6,161 bases of DNA from Gammaproteobacteria bacterium (GTDB lineage Bacteria > Pseudomonadota > Gammaproteobacteria > Arenicellales > Arenicellaceae), in the NCBI GenBank assembly GCA_030426005.1, contig JAUHZM010000192.1:1-6161 (forward strand), given 5' to 3'. The stretch's first letter is position 1, and every line of letters begins with the position of its first letter. The position numbers and the translations under genes were made by a program. Of the stretch, positions 1 to 6,010 are shown one piece after another. Under the pieces are notes generated by a model, which ran no database searches, was not told where the DNA came from, and saw only the letters and a list, made by a program, of their open reading frames with translations.

Positions 1-496
1 AGCTAATCAGTCCGATGAACATACGGTTATCGGCACCGTCCTCCGAGGTGGCCTGCTCAACGATGGCTAACAGGCCACCATTTTGCACCCTGTGAACATC
101 CGTATACATGTAGGGATGTGTCGATGATTTTGGTGAGACGCGCTGAGGCGCACTTGGCAACGATGCGCCCCAGTCATTACCCTCGGGCAAAGATATCTGG
201 TAAAGACACTGGTCATCATTGTGACTGAAAATGATCTCGCAACCCTGCACCCAATAAGGCTTGCCACCATATTCATTCACACGAGTGCGTAAATTGAATG
301 GCGCAGGGGTCAAGCATTGATGATGCTCACCGTCGAATAACATCAACGCAGATCGACTCTGTTCCTCCTTCAGCGTGGCGACATACAATAAACGCCCCGA
401 ACCATCGGCCAACAACGTTGGGTAGCTGTACGCATCATTCGACGCAAAAACGTCTTCAGTCGCGATCTCTGAAGACCAATCTAAATAATCTAACAT
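1..496 (-). CDS. S9-family (prolyl oligopeptidase-like) serine peptidase, N-terminal part only
   Basis: The frame is open from the ATG at 496 to the left edge, giving 165 residues of a longer protein; its 3' end lies outside the window. Residues 70-78 (RTRVNEYGG), followed by the FSHNDDQCLYQI stretch at 90-101, match the blade signature of the N-terminal beta-propeller in S9 peptidases of the acylaminoacyl-peptidase/dipeptidyl-aminopeptidase type. Family members run to about 600-700 residues, so the alpha/beta-hydrolase domain with the Ser-Asp-His triad must lie outside, and activity cannot be judged here. There is no signal peptide, so a cytoplasmic enzyme acting on small peptides or esters is inferred. 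The start is uncertain: an in-frame GTG at 511 would add five residues, and an in-frame stop at 524-526 limits it further upstream. Neither start has a good ribosome site. The gene follows the DUF192 gene by 39 bases on the same strand and is probably cotranscribed. Confidence 0.8.
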   Translation of the reverse strand, partial: MLDYLDWSSEIATEDVFASNDAYSYPTLLADGSGRLLYVATLKEEQSRSALMLFDGEHHQCLTPAPFNLRTRVNEYGGKPYWVQGCEIIFSHNDDQCLYQISLPEGNDWGASLPSAPQRVSPKSSTHPYMYTDVHRVQNGGLLAIVEQATSEDGADNRMFIGLIS

Positions 497-535
497 AGGC
501 TTTTTCGACACAGGCTCAAACCGCTACTACTCGAC

Positions 536-1051
536 TCAGTCTGTTTTCTCCTGCCATTCAATCACGGCACCGACTGTTACTGGTAAGTCTGAGAAGAAAC
601 CGGGTCGCGCTTCCAGCGCAGCAATCACTGGTTTCGCTGGGCCATACAGCGGCTTATTCCTTGAGCCCAATACATACGGCTGCATCGACTGAATACTTTC
701 AATTGCACCCGATTCCTGGATAAACGCGATGTCGATTGGCGCAACCACATTGTGCATATGAAACTGCGGTTTAAAGGCGCGAGGAAAGACAAATAAAATA
801 GGCGTATCCGCAATAGTTGCCGCACAAACACGCTGGAATCCGGCAGCGCGCGTCGCATTATTGTCAGCCAGACGTGCGTCTAGCAAATGTTGGGATCCGT
901 CCGGCAAACCAATCGAGACCTGCACAATCGGCATCGCTCTCAAATCGGCATTGTCAATTTGGCACTGCGCCTGGCGTGCAATAACCGTCTGACCGAGTCC
1001 TAACAGGCTAAGCAGACCCAAGCTCAGAAAAATGAAGGCACGCCTAGGCAT
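536..1051 (-). CDS. Exported DUF192-family protein
   Basis: This is a 171-residue protein of unknown biochemical function. Residues 1-25 form a signal peptide: Arg-Arg near the start, a Leu-rich core, and a likely cut after V-I-A at 25. There is no lipobox, so a soluble periplasmic protein is inferred. The mature part has the DUF192 layout: an ATRAAGF segment at 66-72, ILFVFP at 85-90, the hallmark FHMHNVVAPIDIAFI at 97-111 (family pattern F-x-M-x-N-x-x-x-P-[IL]-D-I-x-F) and GPAKPVIAALEARPG at 137-151. The usual Gly-Leu-Met after the first Arg is Gly-Phe-Gln here. The ATG at 1051 sits inside the last codons of the upstream oxidoreductase gene (8-base overlap, different frame), with no strong ribosome site, which suggests translational coupling. 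Family membership is secure; the role is unknown. Confidence 0.9.
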   Translation of the reverse strand: MPRRAFIFLSLGLLSLLGLGQTVIARQAQCQIDNADLRAMPIVQVSIGLPDGSQHLLDARLADNNATRAAGFQRVCAATIADTPILFVFPRAFKPQFHMHNVVAPIDIAFIQESGAIESIQSMQPYVLGSRNKPLYGPAKPVIAALEARPGFFSDLPVTVGAVIEWQEKTD

Positions 1052-1997
1052 TCGACACTGAGTCTCGCATGATCGACTGGATTTGCTCTGCTAATTGCAA
1101 GGCGCGCAACCCCTGAAGGCCGGTGACCATCGGCATGGCGAGACCTTGCGCGACCTCGACAAAGTGTGCCAGCTCCACTTGTAATGGTTGCTCGGTTTCA
1201 AACTTAATATGGTCTACTTCCAGCCCAGGAAAACGACCTTCAGCAGGCGTTTCACCTTTGGTGACAATATCCAGCTCTTGATCCATCAAATTAATGCCGT
1301 AGTAGCCCTCCGGCCCAAAGACTCGAAAGCGTCGGAACCGCTTATTGGAGACACGGCTAGCAGTGATGTTGGCCACCGCACCACCTGGGAACGTTAAGCG
1401 CACATTAGCTAGGTCAACATGCTCGGTAATGACCGACGCGCCGATGGCCTGTACATCGCACGGCTCTTCATCCACCAACGATAAGACCAAATCAAGGTCA
1501 TGGATCATTAAGTCTGTGATGACGTCCACGTCCGTGGCACGTTCCACAAAGGTACCCAAACGGTGTACTTCAATATACTTTGGCTCGGCAACCTGGTTAA
1601 CGACTTCACGCATCGCAGGGTTGTATCGCTCCAAATGACCAATCAAAAATGGCGCTTCGTTTTGTGCTGCCAAATCGACGAGTTTTCGGGCTTCGTCCAC
1701 CGTCGCCGCGATAGGCTTCTCCATGAGCGTGGCAATACCGGCTTCCAGAAATGGCTGGGCTACATCGTAGTGCAGCGATGTCGGCACCACGATACTCACT
1801 GCATCGACCTTGTCGATCATCTCCAGATAATTAGTGGTCACGGCGCAACCGTATTGCTCACCGAGCGCAGTGACAGTCTCTAAATTGGTGTCGGCCAACA
1901 TGACCAGATCGACATTGTCCATCTGGTGATAAATTTTCGCGTGAATTTGACCGAGGTACCCGACACCGACTACGCCGACCTTAGTTTTTTTTGTCAT
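1044..1997 (-). CDS. Gfo/Idh/MocA-family NAD(P)-dependent oxidoreductase, UDP-GlcNAc 3-dehydrogenase-like
   Basis: This is a 317-residue cytoplasmic dehydrogenase. An N-terminal Rossmann fold carries the dinucleotide loop GVGYLG at 11-16, followed by the family's EKP motif at 93-95, whose Lys is a standard catalytic/cofactor residue. The C-terminal half has GHLERYNP at 120-127 and DLMIHDLDL at 162-170, which supplies the usual active-site Asp/His. The GH-x-ER-x-NP and TDVDVITDLMIHDLDLVLSL pattern is, from memory, closest to GnnA/MviM-type enzymes that oxidise the 3-hydroxyl of UDP-GlcNAc for amino-sugar (lipid A or O-antigen) synthesis. No aminotransferase partner or lpx gene is in the window, so the substrate is a guess. 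A TTG at 2033 would add 12 residues. I chose the ATG at 1997 because it directly precedes the first Rossmann strand and because the TATAAT at 2039-2044 would start the mRNA near 2032. It heads the leftward cluster and is divergent from serB. Confidence 0.92.
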   Translation of the reverse strand: MTKKTKVGVVGVGYLGQIHAKIYHQMDNVDLVMLADTNLETVTALGEQYGCAVTTNYLEMIDKVDAVSIVVPTSLHYDVAQPFLEAGIATLMEKPIAATVDEARKLVDLAAQNEAPFLIGHLERYNPAMREVVNQVAEPKYIEVHRLGTFVERATDVDVITDLMIHDLDLVLSLVDEEPCDVQAIGASVITEHVDLANVRLTFPGGAVANITASRVSNKRFRRFRVFGPEGYYGINLMDQELDIVTKGETPAEGRFPGLEVDHIKFETEQPLQVELAHFVEVAQGLAMPMVTGLQGLRALQLAEQIQSIMRDSVSNA

Positions 1998-2038
1998 AAG
2001 TTGTTGGGCTTCTACCCGCTCTTCAAATTGCAAACGAG

Positions 2039-2044
2039 ATTATA
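2039..2044 (-). promoter_or_regulatory. Candidate -10 box for the oxidoreductase-DUF192-peptidase cluster
   Basis: The minus strand reads a perfect TATAAT here, about 42 bases upstream of the ATG at 1997. The expected transcription start is near 2032, leaving a leader of about 35 bases. No good -35 hexamer lies 16-18 bases upstream (the place is filled by ACCTCC-like sequence), so this is either an activator-dependent promoter or a chance match. Confidence 0.45.
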
Positions 2045-2082
2045 CGTGAAAATCCCGCGCAGGAGGTTTCAGTAAACACAGA

Positions 2083-2135
2083 TTGCCAAGTTTTAAGCAT
2101 CAAAGATTATCAGCCTACATGCTTTGATGTACACT
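2083..2135 (+). promoter_or_regulatory. Candidate promoter region for serB
   Basis: Two weak sigma70-like pairs overlap here. The first is TTGCCA (2083-2088) with GATTAT (2105-2110), 16 bases apart. The second is TTATCA (2107-2112) with TACACT (2130-2135), 17 bases apart. Each has at least one poor box, and I cannot choose between them. The second would give a leader of about 34 bases before the GTG at 2176; that leader contains no Shine-Dalgarno-like purine run. Confidence 0.35.
2098..2129. repeat. 8-bp perfect inverted repeat in the serB upstream region
   Basis: CATCAAAG at 2098-2105 is repeated as its reverse complement CTTTGATG at 2122-2129, with a 16-base spacer and arm centres 24 bases apart. 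The arms flank and overlap the candidate serB promoter boxes. The layout fits a dimeric repressor or activator site better than a terminator, because no T-run follows and the loop is large. Function is inferred only from position. Confidence 0.4.
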
Positions 2136-2175
2136 CCACGACACGCTGAAATACCGATCTATCTGCATACGACAC

Positions 2176-3396
2176 GTGGCCAACATCATACTGTTAAACA
2201 TCTCCGGGGATGACCGCATCGGCCTGTCATCCGACTTCTATTCTGTAATCAGCGAAGTTGATGTTCGCATTTTGGACATTGGCCAGTCGGTCATTCACGA
2301 TCAAGTGTCGCAAGGTATGATGCTACAGTTGCCAGATGATCAAGATGTCGAGCAAACTAGGTCAGAGCTAAAAAAACATGCCAAACGGCTCGGCTTAAAA
2401 ATTAAAATTCGCAATATCAGCCCCGAAGCCTATGACAAATGGGTTGGGCAACAAGGCGCAGAGCGCTATACATTGACACTCTTAACCCGTGAAGTCTCGG
2501 CCGAGGAAATCGCACGGGTAACCCAGGTCACCGCAGAGCAAGGCCTGAATATTCATGACATCGTACGTCTGAGTGGTCGTGTACCGTTGAATCGACCGAT
2601 CAGCAATGACGTTAAGTCCTGCATCGAGTTCTCCGTTCAAGGCTCACCAAAAAACTCGGCAGCCATGCGCGCCAGTTTTTTGAAAATCGCGTCTGAGTTA
2701 GACATCGACATCGCCATTCAACGCGACGATGCATTTCGTCGCAACCGACGCCTAGTTTGCTTTGACATGGATTCAACCTTGATCGAAGCTGAGGTTATCG
2801 ACGAGCTAGCAAAGCGAGCCGGTGTTGGCGATCAAGTTGCTGAAATCACTGAATTAGCCATGCAAGGTAAACTCGATTTTACCGAGAGCTTCACGCGCCG
2901 CATGGCCTTACTCGAAGGTCTAAGCGAGACGGTACTCGAAGACATCGCCGCGAACTTACCACTTATGGAAGGCGCTCGCACGCTGATCAAAAACCTCCAT
3001 GCCTATGGCTACAAGACCGCGATTTTGTCTGGCGGGTTTAATTACTTTGGTCACTACCTGCAACGAGAACTCGGGATCGACCATGTGTATGCCAACACCT
3101 TGGAGATCGTCGACGGCAAGCTGACTGGCCGAGTTATCCACCCAGTGGTGAATGCTGAGCGTAAAGCACACCTGCTCAAACAAATCGCTGCAGAGGAAGG
3201 TCTGGATCCGCAACAAACCATCGCGGTTGGCGACGGGGCCAATGACCTGTTAATGCTCGCTGAGGCTGGGCTTGGAATCGCGTTCCGTGCGAAACCACTT
3301 GTACGTGAATCGGCCAAGCAGTCCATGTCAACTCATGGATTGGATGGCATTCTCTATTTACTCGGTTTTAAAGACCAAGATATTCAGCGCGCCTAG
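2176..3396 (+). CDS. serB: Phosphoserine phosphatase with two N-terminal ACT domains
   Basis: This 406-residue cytoplasmic enzyme removes phosphate from O-phospho-L-serine, the last step of L-serine synthesis. Residues about 3-80 form a first ACT domain (with GDDRIG at 11-16) and about 97-182 a second; ACT domains commonly bind amino acids, so feedback by serine is inferred. The HAD phosphatase domain follows. Motif I is DMDST at 197-201, with nucleophile Asp197 and acid/base Asp199. Motif II is SGG at 285-287. Motif III is GDGANDLLM at 352-360, with Asp353 and Asp357 for magnesium. All key residues are present and the length fits two-ACT SerB proteins (about 400 residues; the E. coli enzyme, about 320, is shorter). 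The GTG at 2176 is the only plausible start: an in-frame stop lies at 2125-2127, with no ATG, GTG or TTG between. No ribosome site precedes it. It stands alone, divergent from the oxidoreductase and convergent with panC. Confidence 0.97.
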   Translation: MANIILLNISGDDRIGLSSDFYSVISEVDVRILDIGQSVIHDQVSQGMMLQLPDDQDVEQTRSELKKHAKRLGLKIKIRNISPEAYDKWVGQQGAERYTLTLLTREVSAEEIARVTQVTAEQGLNIHDIVRLSGRVPLNRPISNDVKSCIEFSVQGSPKNSAAMRASFLKIASELDIDIAIQRDDAFRRNRRLVCFDMDSTLIEAEVIDELAKRAGVGDQVAEITELAMQGKLDFTESFTRRMALLEGLSETVLEDIAANLPLMEGARTLIKNLHAYGYKTAILSGGFNYFGHYLQRELGIDHVYANTLEIVDGKLTGRVIHPVVNAERKAHLLKQIAAEEGLDPQQTIAVGDGANDLLMLAEAGLGIAFRAKPLVRESAKQSMSTHGLDGILYLLGFKDQDIQRA

Positions 3397-3398
3397 AG

Positions 3399-3408
3399 TT
3401 CGATCGAA
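3399..3408. repeat. 10-bp palindrome filling the serB/panC convergent gap
   Basis: TTCGATCGAA is a perfect palindrome that occupies ten of the twelve bases between the serB and panC stop codons. The stem it could form is too short and AT-rich for a terminator, and no T-run follows on either strand. It may be chance. No other terminator is visible at this junction. Confidence 0.3.
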
Positions 3409-4284
3409 TTAGTCTTGCTCAGACAAAGACACTTCCAGATTATCGATCAGTCTCGCTTTGCCAAGTTGGGCAGCGGCCAGGATAACCAGCTCCTGATCGC
3501 CACGTTTAGCGGGCTGTAAATCATCTTGCCGACATACCGTGATGTATTGTGGTGTCCAGCCGTTCGCGGCCAAGCCCTTCTTAGTTTCATCTTCGAGTTG
3601 CTTGAGCGCTTTTTTGGAGGCCACCGAACCTTGTGCCTGTAGCGTCGCAGCCATGGATTGCAAGGCCTGTTGTAACGCTGGTGCCTTAGCGCGCTCGGTT
3701 TCGCTCAAGTACCCATTGCGAGACGACAATGCCAAACCATCCTCGGCCCTCACAGTGTCCACACCGACTATTTGAATCGGGTAAGCCAGGTCTGCCACCA
3801 TGCGACGAATAATCGCTAATTGCTGATAGTCTTTCTTACCGAATACCACGACGTCGGGTTGCACCATGTTGAACAAGCGGCTAACTACCGTAGTCACACC
3901 ATAGAAATGCTCTGGACGATCCTGACCGCAATACAAATCGCCAATTTTAGGCACGTAGACCACTGTTTGGTCTGCTAACTCACCCGGATACATGGTCTCT
4001 TTTTCGGGTAAAAACAGTAAATCCGTCCCCAACTCAGCCAAACACCTTGCGTCTTCTTCTGGCGTAGACGGGTAATTATCTAGATCTTCATGCGCACCAA
4101 ATTGAGTCGGGTTAACGAAAATACTCACCACCACAAACTCGGCACGCTGTTTCGCTTGGCGTACTAACTCGAGATGCCCTTCGTGCAAATTCCCCATTGT
4201 GGGCACAAACCCAATGATCTTTTTATCTTTCCGTGCGGCAGACACAGCTGCACGCAACGACGACACCCTTTGTACTTTATTCAA
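3409..4284 (-). CDS. panC: Pantothenate synthetase (pantoate--beta-alanine ligase)
   Basis: This 291-residue cytoplasmic enzyme joins pantoate and beta-alanine using ATP, via a pantoyl-adenylate, to give pantothenate, the coenzyme A precursor. The nucleotidyltransferase motif PTMGNLHEGH lies at 28-37 (His34 and His37 bind ATP). It is followed by FVNPTQF at 56-62 (pantoate pocket), FGKKDYQQ at 148-155, EDGLALSSRN at 181-190 (KMSKS-equivalent loop) and ARLIDN at 277-282. All family motifs are intact. The start is a TTG at 4284, not ATG. It is supported by GGGAG six bases upstream and by the PTMG motif beginning at residue 28, the same position as I recall for E. coli PanC. It lies 41 bases downstream of panB on the same strand and is the last gene of the cluster. 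The TTG start would be expected to lower its translation relative to panB. Its stop is 12 bases from that of convergent serB. Confidence 0.97.
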   Translation of the reverse strand: MNKVQRVSSLRAAVSAARKDKKIIGFVPTMGNLHEGHLELVRQAKQRAEFVVVSIFVNPTQFGAHEDLDNYPSTPEEDARCLAELGTDLLFLPEKETMYPGELADQTVVYVPKIGDLYCGQDRPEHFYGVTTVVSRLFNMVQPDVVVFGKKDYQQLAIIRRMVADLAYPIQIVGVDTVRAEDGLALSSRNGYLSETERAKAPALQQALQSMAATLQAQGSVASKKALKQLEDETKKGLAANGWTPQYITVCRQDDLQPAKRGDQELVILAAAQLGKARLIDNLEVSLSEQD

Positions 4285-4290
4285 CTGCGG

Positions 4291-4295
4291 CTCCC
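4291..4295 (-). promoter_or_regulatory. Ribosome binding site of panC
   Basis: The minus strand reads GGGAG six bases before the TTG at 4284. It is the main evidence, together with the protein alignment, that the TTG is the true start. It lies six bases downstream of a 16-bp palindrome that could fold in the mRNA. Confidence 0.7.
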
Positions 4296-4301
4296 GGCAA
4301 T

Positions 4302-4317
4302 GCGGACCTAGGTCCGC
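4302..4317. repeat. 16-bp perfect palindrome between panB and panC
   Basis: GCGGACCTAGGTCCGC equals its own reverse complement over all 16 bases and sits wholly inside the 41-base panB-panC gap. In the mRNA it could fold as a six-pair GC-rich stem with a CUAG loop, beginning eight bases after the panB stop and ending six bases before the panC ribosome site. There is no T-run on either strand, so it is not a standard terminator. It could be an intercistronic hairpin that tunes panC translation or panB mRNA stability, or a protein-binding site. Confidence 0.55.
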
Positions 4318-4325
4318 GATACTAC

Positions 4326-5117
4326 TTACTTGAAACTATGCTCTTCGGCTGGGAAAGTCCCCGCTTTCACTTCTGCGATATATTGCGATACCGCATCTGC
4401 AACCGATTGGTTTCCCGTCATAAAATTTTTACAGAATTTCGGACTTTTATGCGGATAAATGCCGATCATATCTTGCAGCACCAAAACTTGTCCATCACAG
4501 TCAACGCCTGCACCGATACCAATGGTCGGAATGGACAGCTGCTCTGTGATTTGCGCGGCCAAAGCTGCTGGCACGGCCTCTAGCACCACCGCGAAAGCAC
4601 CAGCTTCTTGGACTCGCAATGCATCGTCCAGCAGTTGCTGTGCCGCATCACCACGACCTTGCACCTTGAAACCGCCCAGCTGATGCACTGACTGCGGTGT
4701 CAAACCAATGTGCGCACACACGGCAATCCCGCGCTCAGCCAGAAAGTTAATCGTTTCAACCTGCAACTCACCACCTTCCAGTTTTATTGTGTGCGCGCCA
4801 GCCTGCATCAGCTTGACAGCATTCTCATACGCTTGTTCTTTGCTGACCTGATAACTTCCGAATGGCAGATCACCAACGATCATGCAATTATTCACGCCAC
4901 GCGCAACGCATTCGGTATGGTATGCCGCTTGCTCAATCGTGACCGGCACAGGGGTAGCATGCCCCTGCATCACCATACCCAGCGAATCGCCGACCAGAAT
5001 AGCGTCGATTCCCGCGTTATCGATCAATGCCGCAAAGCTATAATCGTACGCAGTGAGCCAGGTAATTTTATCCCCAGCTTCCTTCATCTTTCGCATGGTG
5101 GTGACAGTTACAGCCAT
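4326..5117 (-). CDS. panB: 3-methyl-2-oxobutanoate hydroxymethyltransferase (ketopantoate hydroxymethyltransferase)
   Basis: This 263-residue cytoplasmic enzyme transfers a hydroxymethyl group from 5,10-methylenetetrahydrofolate to alpha-ketoisovalerate, giving ketopantoate, the first committed step to pantothenate. It is a (beta/alpha)8 barrel of the usual length (E. coli 264). Visible motifs are TAYDYS at 22-27, VGDSLG at 42-47 (magnesium Asp44), GDLPFGSY at 82-89 (Asp83), KLEGG at 112-116 (Glu114), HIGLTPQ at 136-142, VLEAVP at 178-183 (catalytic Glu180) and GIGAG at 200-204. The start is the ATG at 5117, preceded by a strong AGAGGAG ribosome site. An upstream in-frame GTG at 5180 would add 21 unconserved residues and is rejected. 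It lies between the deoxynucleoside kinase (90 bases upstream) and panC (41 bases downstream) on one strand. Neither the ketopantoate reductase gene (panE) nor panD is in the window. Confidence 0.97.
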   Translation of the reverse strand: MAVTVTTMRKMKEAGDKITWLTAYDYSFAALIDNAGIDAILVGDSLGMVMQGHATPVPVTIEQAAYHTECVARGVNNCMIVGDLPFGSYQVSKEQAYENAVKLMQAGAHTIKLEGGELQVETINFLAERGIAVCAHIGLTPQSVHQLGGFKVQGRGDAAQQLLDDALRVQEAGAFAVVLEAVPAALAAQITEQLSIPTIGIGAGVDCDGQVLVLQDMIGIYPHKSPKFCKNFMTGNQSVADAVSQYIAEVKAGTFPAEEHSFK

Positions 5118-5123
5118 CAAACT

Positions 5124-5130
5124 CTCCTCT
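5124..5130 (-). promoter_or_regulatory. Ribosome binding site of panB
   Basis: The minus strand reads AGAGGAG, with its GGAG core six bases before the ATG at 5117. This is the strongest Shine-Dalgarno sequence in the window and fixes the panB start against the longer GTG alternative at 5180. Confidence 0.85.
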
Positions 5131-5207
5131 TTCAGGGTGTGTAATCGTGGTGTCGCGCACCGTGCAATCAGCAATGGCACGCAGGTGATTCCGTGTACTA
5201 CCTGACT

Positions 5208-5900
5208 TTAAGGCACTAACGGATTAAAGAAGTGCTTCCCCGCATCAATTCGGTCTATGTGTTGCAATAGTGCCGCATAATGCGCCTCGTTCTCTATAGG
5301 ATTTATATCGGCTGCATTCACGATAAGCAAGGGTGTTTTTGAGTAGCGGTGAAAATAAGTCGTATACGCATCACTCAGACGCTGCAAGTAATTGGCGTCA
5401 ATGTCTTGCTCATACTTAATGCCGCGTTTGCGAATCCGCTCCTGCAACACATTGACTGGCGCCTGCAAGTACACCATCAAATCCGGCTCCGGCTGATCAA
5501 TCGCCAAATTGTGAAACACTTGCTGATAAAGACGAAACTCGTCGTCATCCAGAGTCATTTGCGCAAAAATTGGATCTTTGTCCAACATGAAGTCAGCAAT
5601 CCGCCCCGGGGAGAACATATCTTCCTGCTTGAGATTAGACAGTTGGCGCACGCGCTGAAACAAAAAGAATAACTGTGTCGGCAAAGCATATCGTTTGGGC
5701 GACTTATAAAACCGCGCTAAAAACGGATTTTCGGCTGGCTTCTCCAACAACAATGGGGAGTTAAAGGTGGTCGCAAGCTTGCGACACAAACTCGATTTTC
5801 CCACGCCAATGGGACCTTCGATAACAATATACTTACTTGCAGTGGCATCACTGACTTCCACAGACTCCACTCTCTGCGACTGAGATTCGCTTAACTTCAC
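5208..5900 (-). CDS. Deoxynucleoside kinase (deoxyadenosine/deoxyguanosine kinase family)
   Basis: This protein of up to 230 residues is predicted to phosphorylate deoxynucleosides with ATP in the cytoplasm (nucleotide salvage). The Walker A loop GPIGVGKSS lies at 29-37. It is followed by LEKPAENPFLARFY at 52-65 (Glu53 in the expected base position for contact with the substrate sugar), the QLFFLFQRVRQL helix at 76-87, ADFMLDKDPIFA at 102-113 (family D-[RY]-x-x-x-K-D region), YLQAPVNVLQERI at 144-156 and the Arg-rich lid RIRKRGIKYEQDI at 155-167. Which base it prefers cannot be read from the sequence. The start is uncertain: the GTG at 5900 has no ribosome site, and GTG codons at residues 11 and 14 would leave an N-terminus closer to the usual length. 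No ATG is available before the Walker loop. It is the first gene of the leftward cluster with panB and panC, and is divergent from the exported protein at 6011. Confidence 0.92.
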   Translation of the reverse strand: MKLSESQSQRVESVEVSDATASKYIVIEGPIGVGKSSLCRKLATTFNSPLLLEKPAENPFLARFYKSPKRYALPTQLFFLFQRVRQLSNLKQEDMFSPGRIADFMLDKDPIFAQMTLDDDEFRLYQQVFHNLAIDQPEPDLMVYLQAPVNVLQERIRKRGIKYEQDIDANYLQRLSDAYTTYFHRYSKTPLLIVNAADINPIENEAHYAALLQHIDRIDAGKHFFNPLVP

Positions 5901-5932
5901 GGTACAATAGGCAGCGTTGATAACAAGCGCGA

Positions 5933-5938
5933 AGTATA
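5933..5938 (-). promoter_or_regulatory. Candidate -10 box for the kinase-panB-panC cluster
   Basis: The minus strand reads TATACT (five of six consensus bases), 32 bases upstream of the GTG at 5900. No recognisable -35 box lies 16-18 bases further up, and there is no TGn extension, so support rests on the box and its position only. Confidence 0.35.
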
Positions 5939-5973
5939 AATAACTTTAATTCTGATCGGGCTAAAATTTCGCG

Positions 5974-5979
5974 TATCAT
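5974..5979 (+). promoter_or_regulatory. Candidate -10 box for the exported protein gene at 6011
   Basis: TATCAT (five of six consensus bases) lies 31 bases before the ATG, which would give a leader of roughly 25 bases. The -35 side is weak (TTCTGA at 5950-5955, 18 bases away). The 110-base divergent region 5901-6010 must hold promoters for both directions. Confidence 0.35.
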
Positions 5980-6010
5980 TACCGAATCTAAACCAGACCA
6001 AAACCGAACC

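Noticed and set aside
67..276. A 69-codon minus-strand frame with an ATG start
   Set aside because: It overlaps the S9 peptidase frame, which has clear family motifs, and shows no features of its own.
1998..2033. Longer oxidoreductase starting at the TTG at 2033
   Set aside because: The TTG would sit at or before the transcription start predicted from the TATAAT at 2039-2044, and the added residues precede the normal Rossmann N-terminus.
2061..2067. AGGAGGT on the plus strand, a perfect Shine-Dalgarno match
   Set aside because: The first downstream start-like codon is a TTG about 15 bases away and opens a frame of only some 14 codons, so this is probably chance.
4710..5144. A 144-codon open frame on the plus strand opposite panB
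   Set aside because: It lies wholly antisense to a panB reading frame with every catalytic motif intact, has no ribosome site, and its translation shows no recognisable domain.
5118..5180. Longer panB starting at the GTG at 5180
   Set aside because: The extra 21 residues have no family match, while the ATG at 5117 has an AGAGGAG site at ideal spacing and gives the usual PanB length.
5161..5181. CGTGC and GCACG arms in the kinase-panB gap as a possible terminator or hairpin
   Set aside because: The stem is only 5 bp with an 11-base loop and no T-run; it is too weak to call.
5928..5973. CGCGAA and TTCGCG arms in the 5901-6010 divergent region
   Set aside because: Six-base arms 40 bases apart are expected by chance in a region of this size, and they match no known operator.
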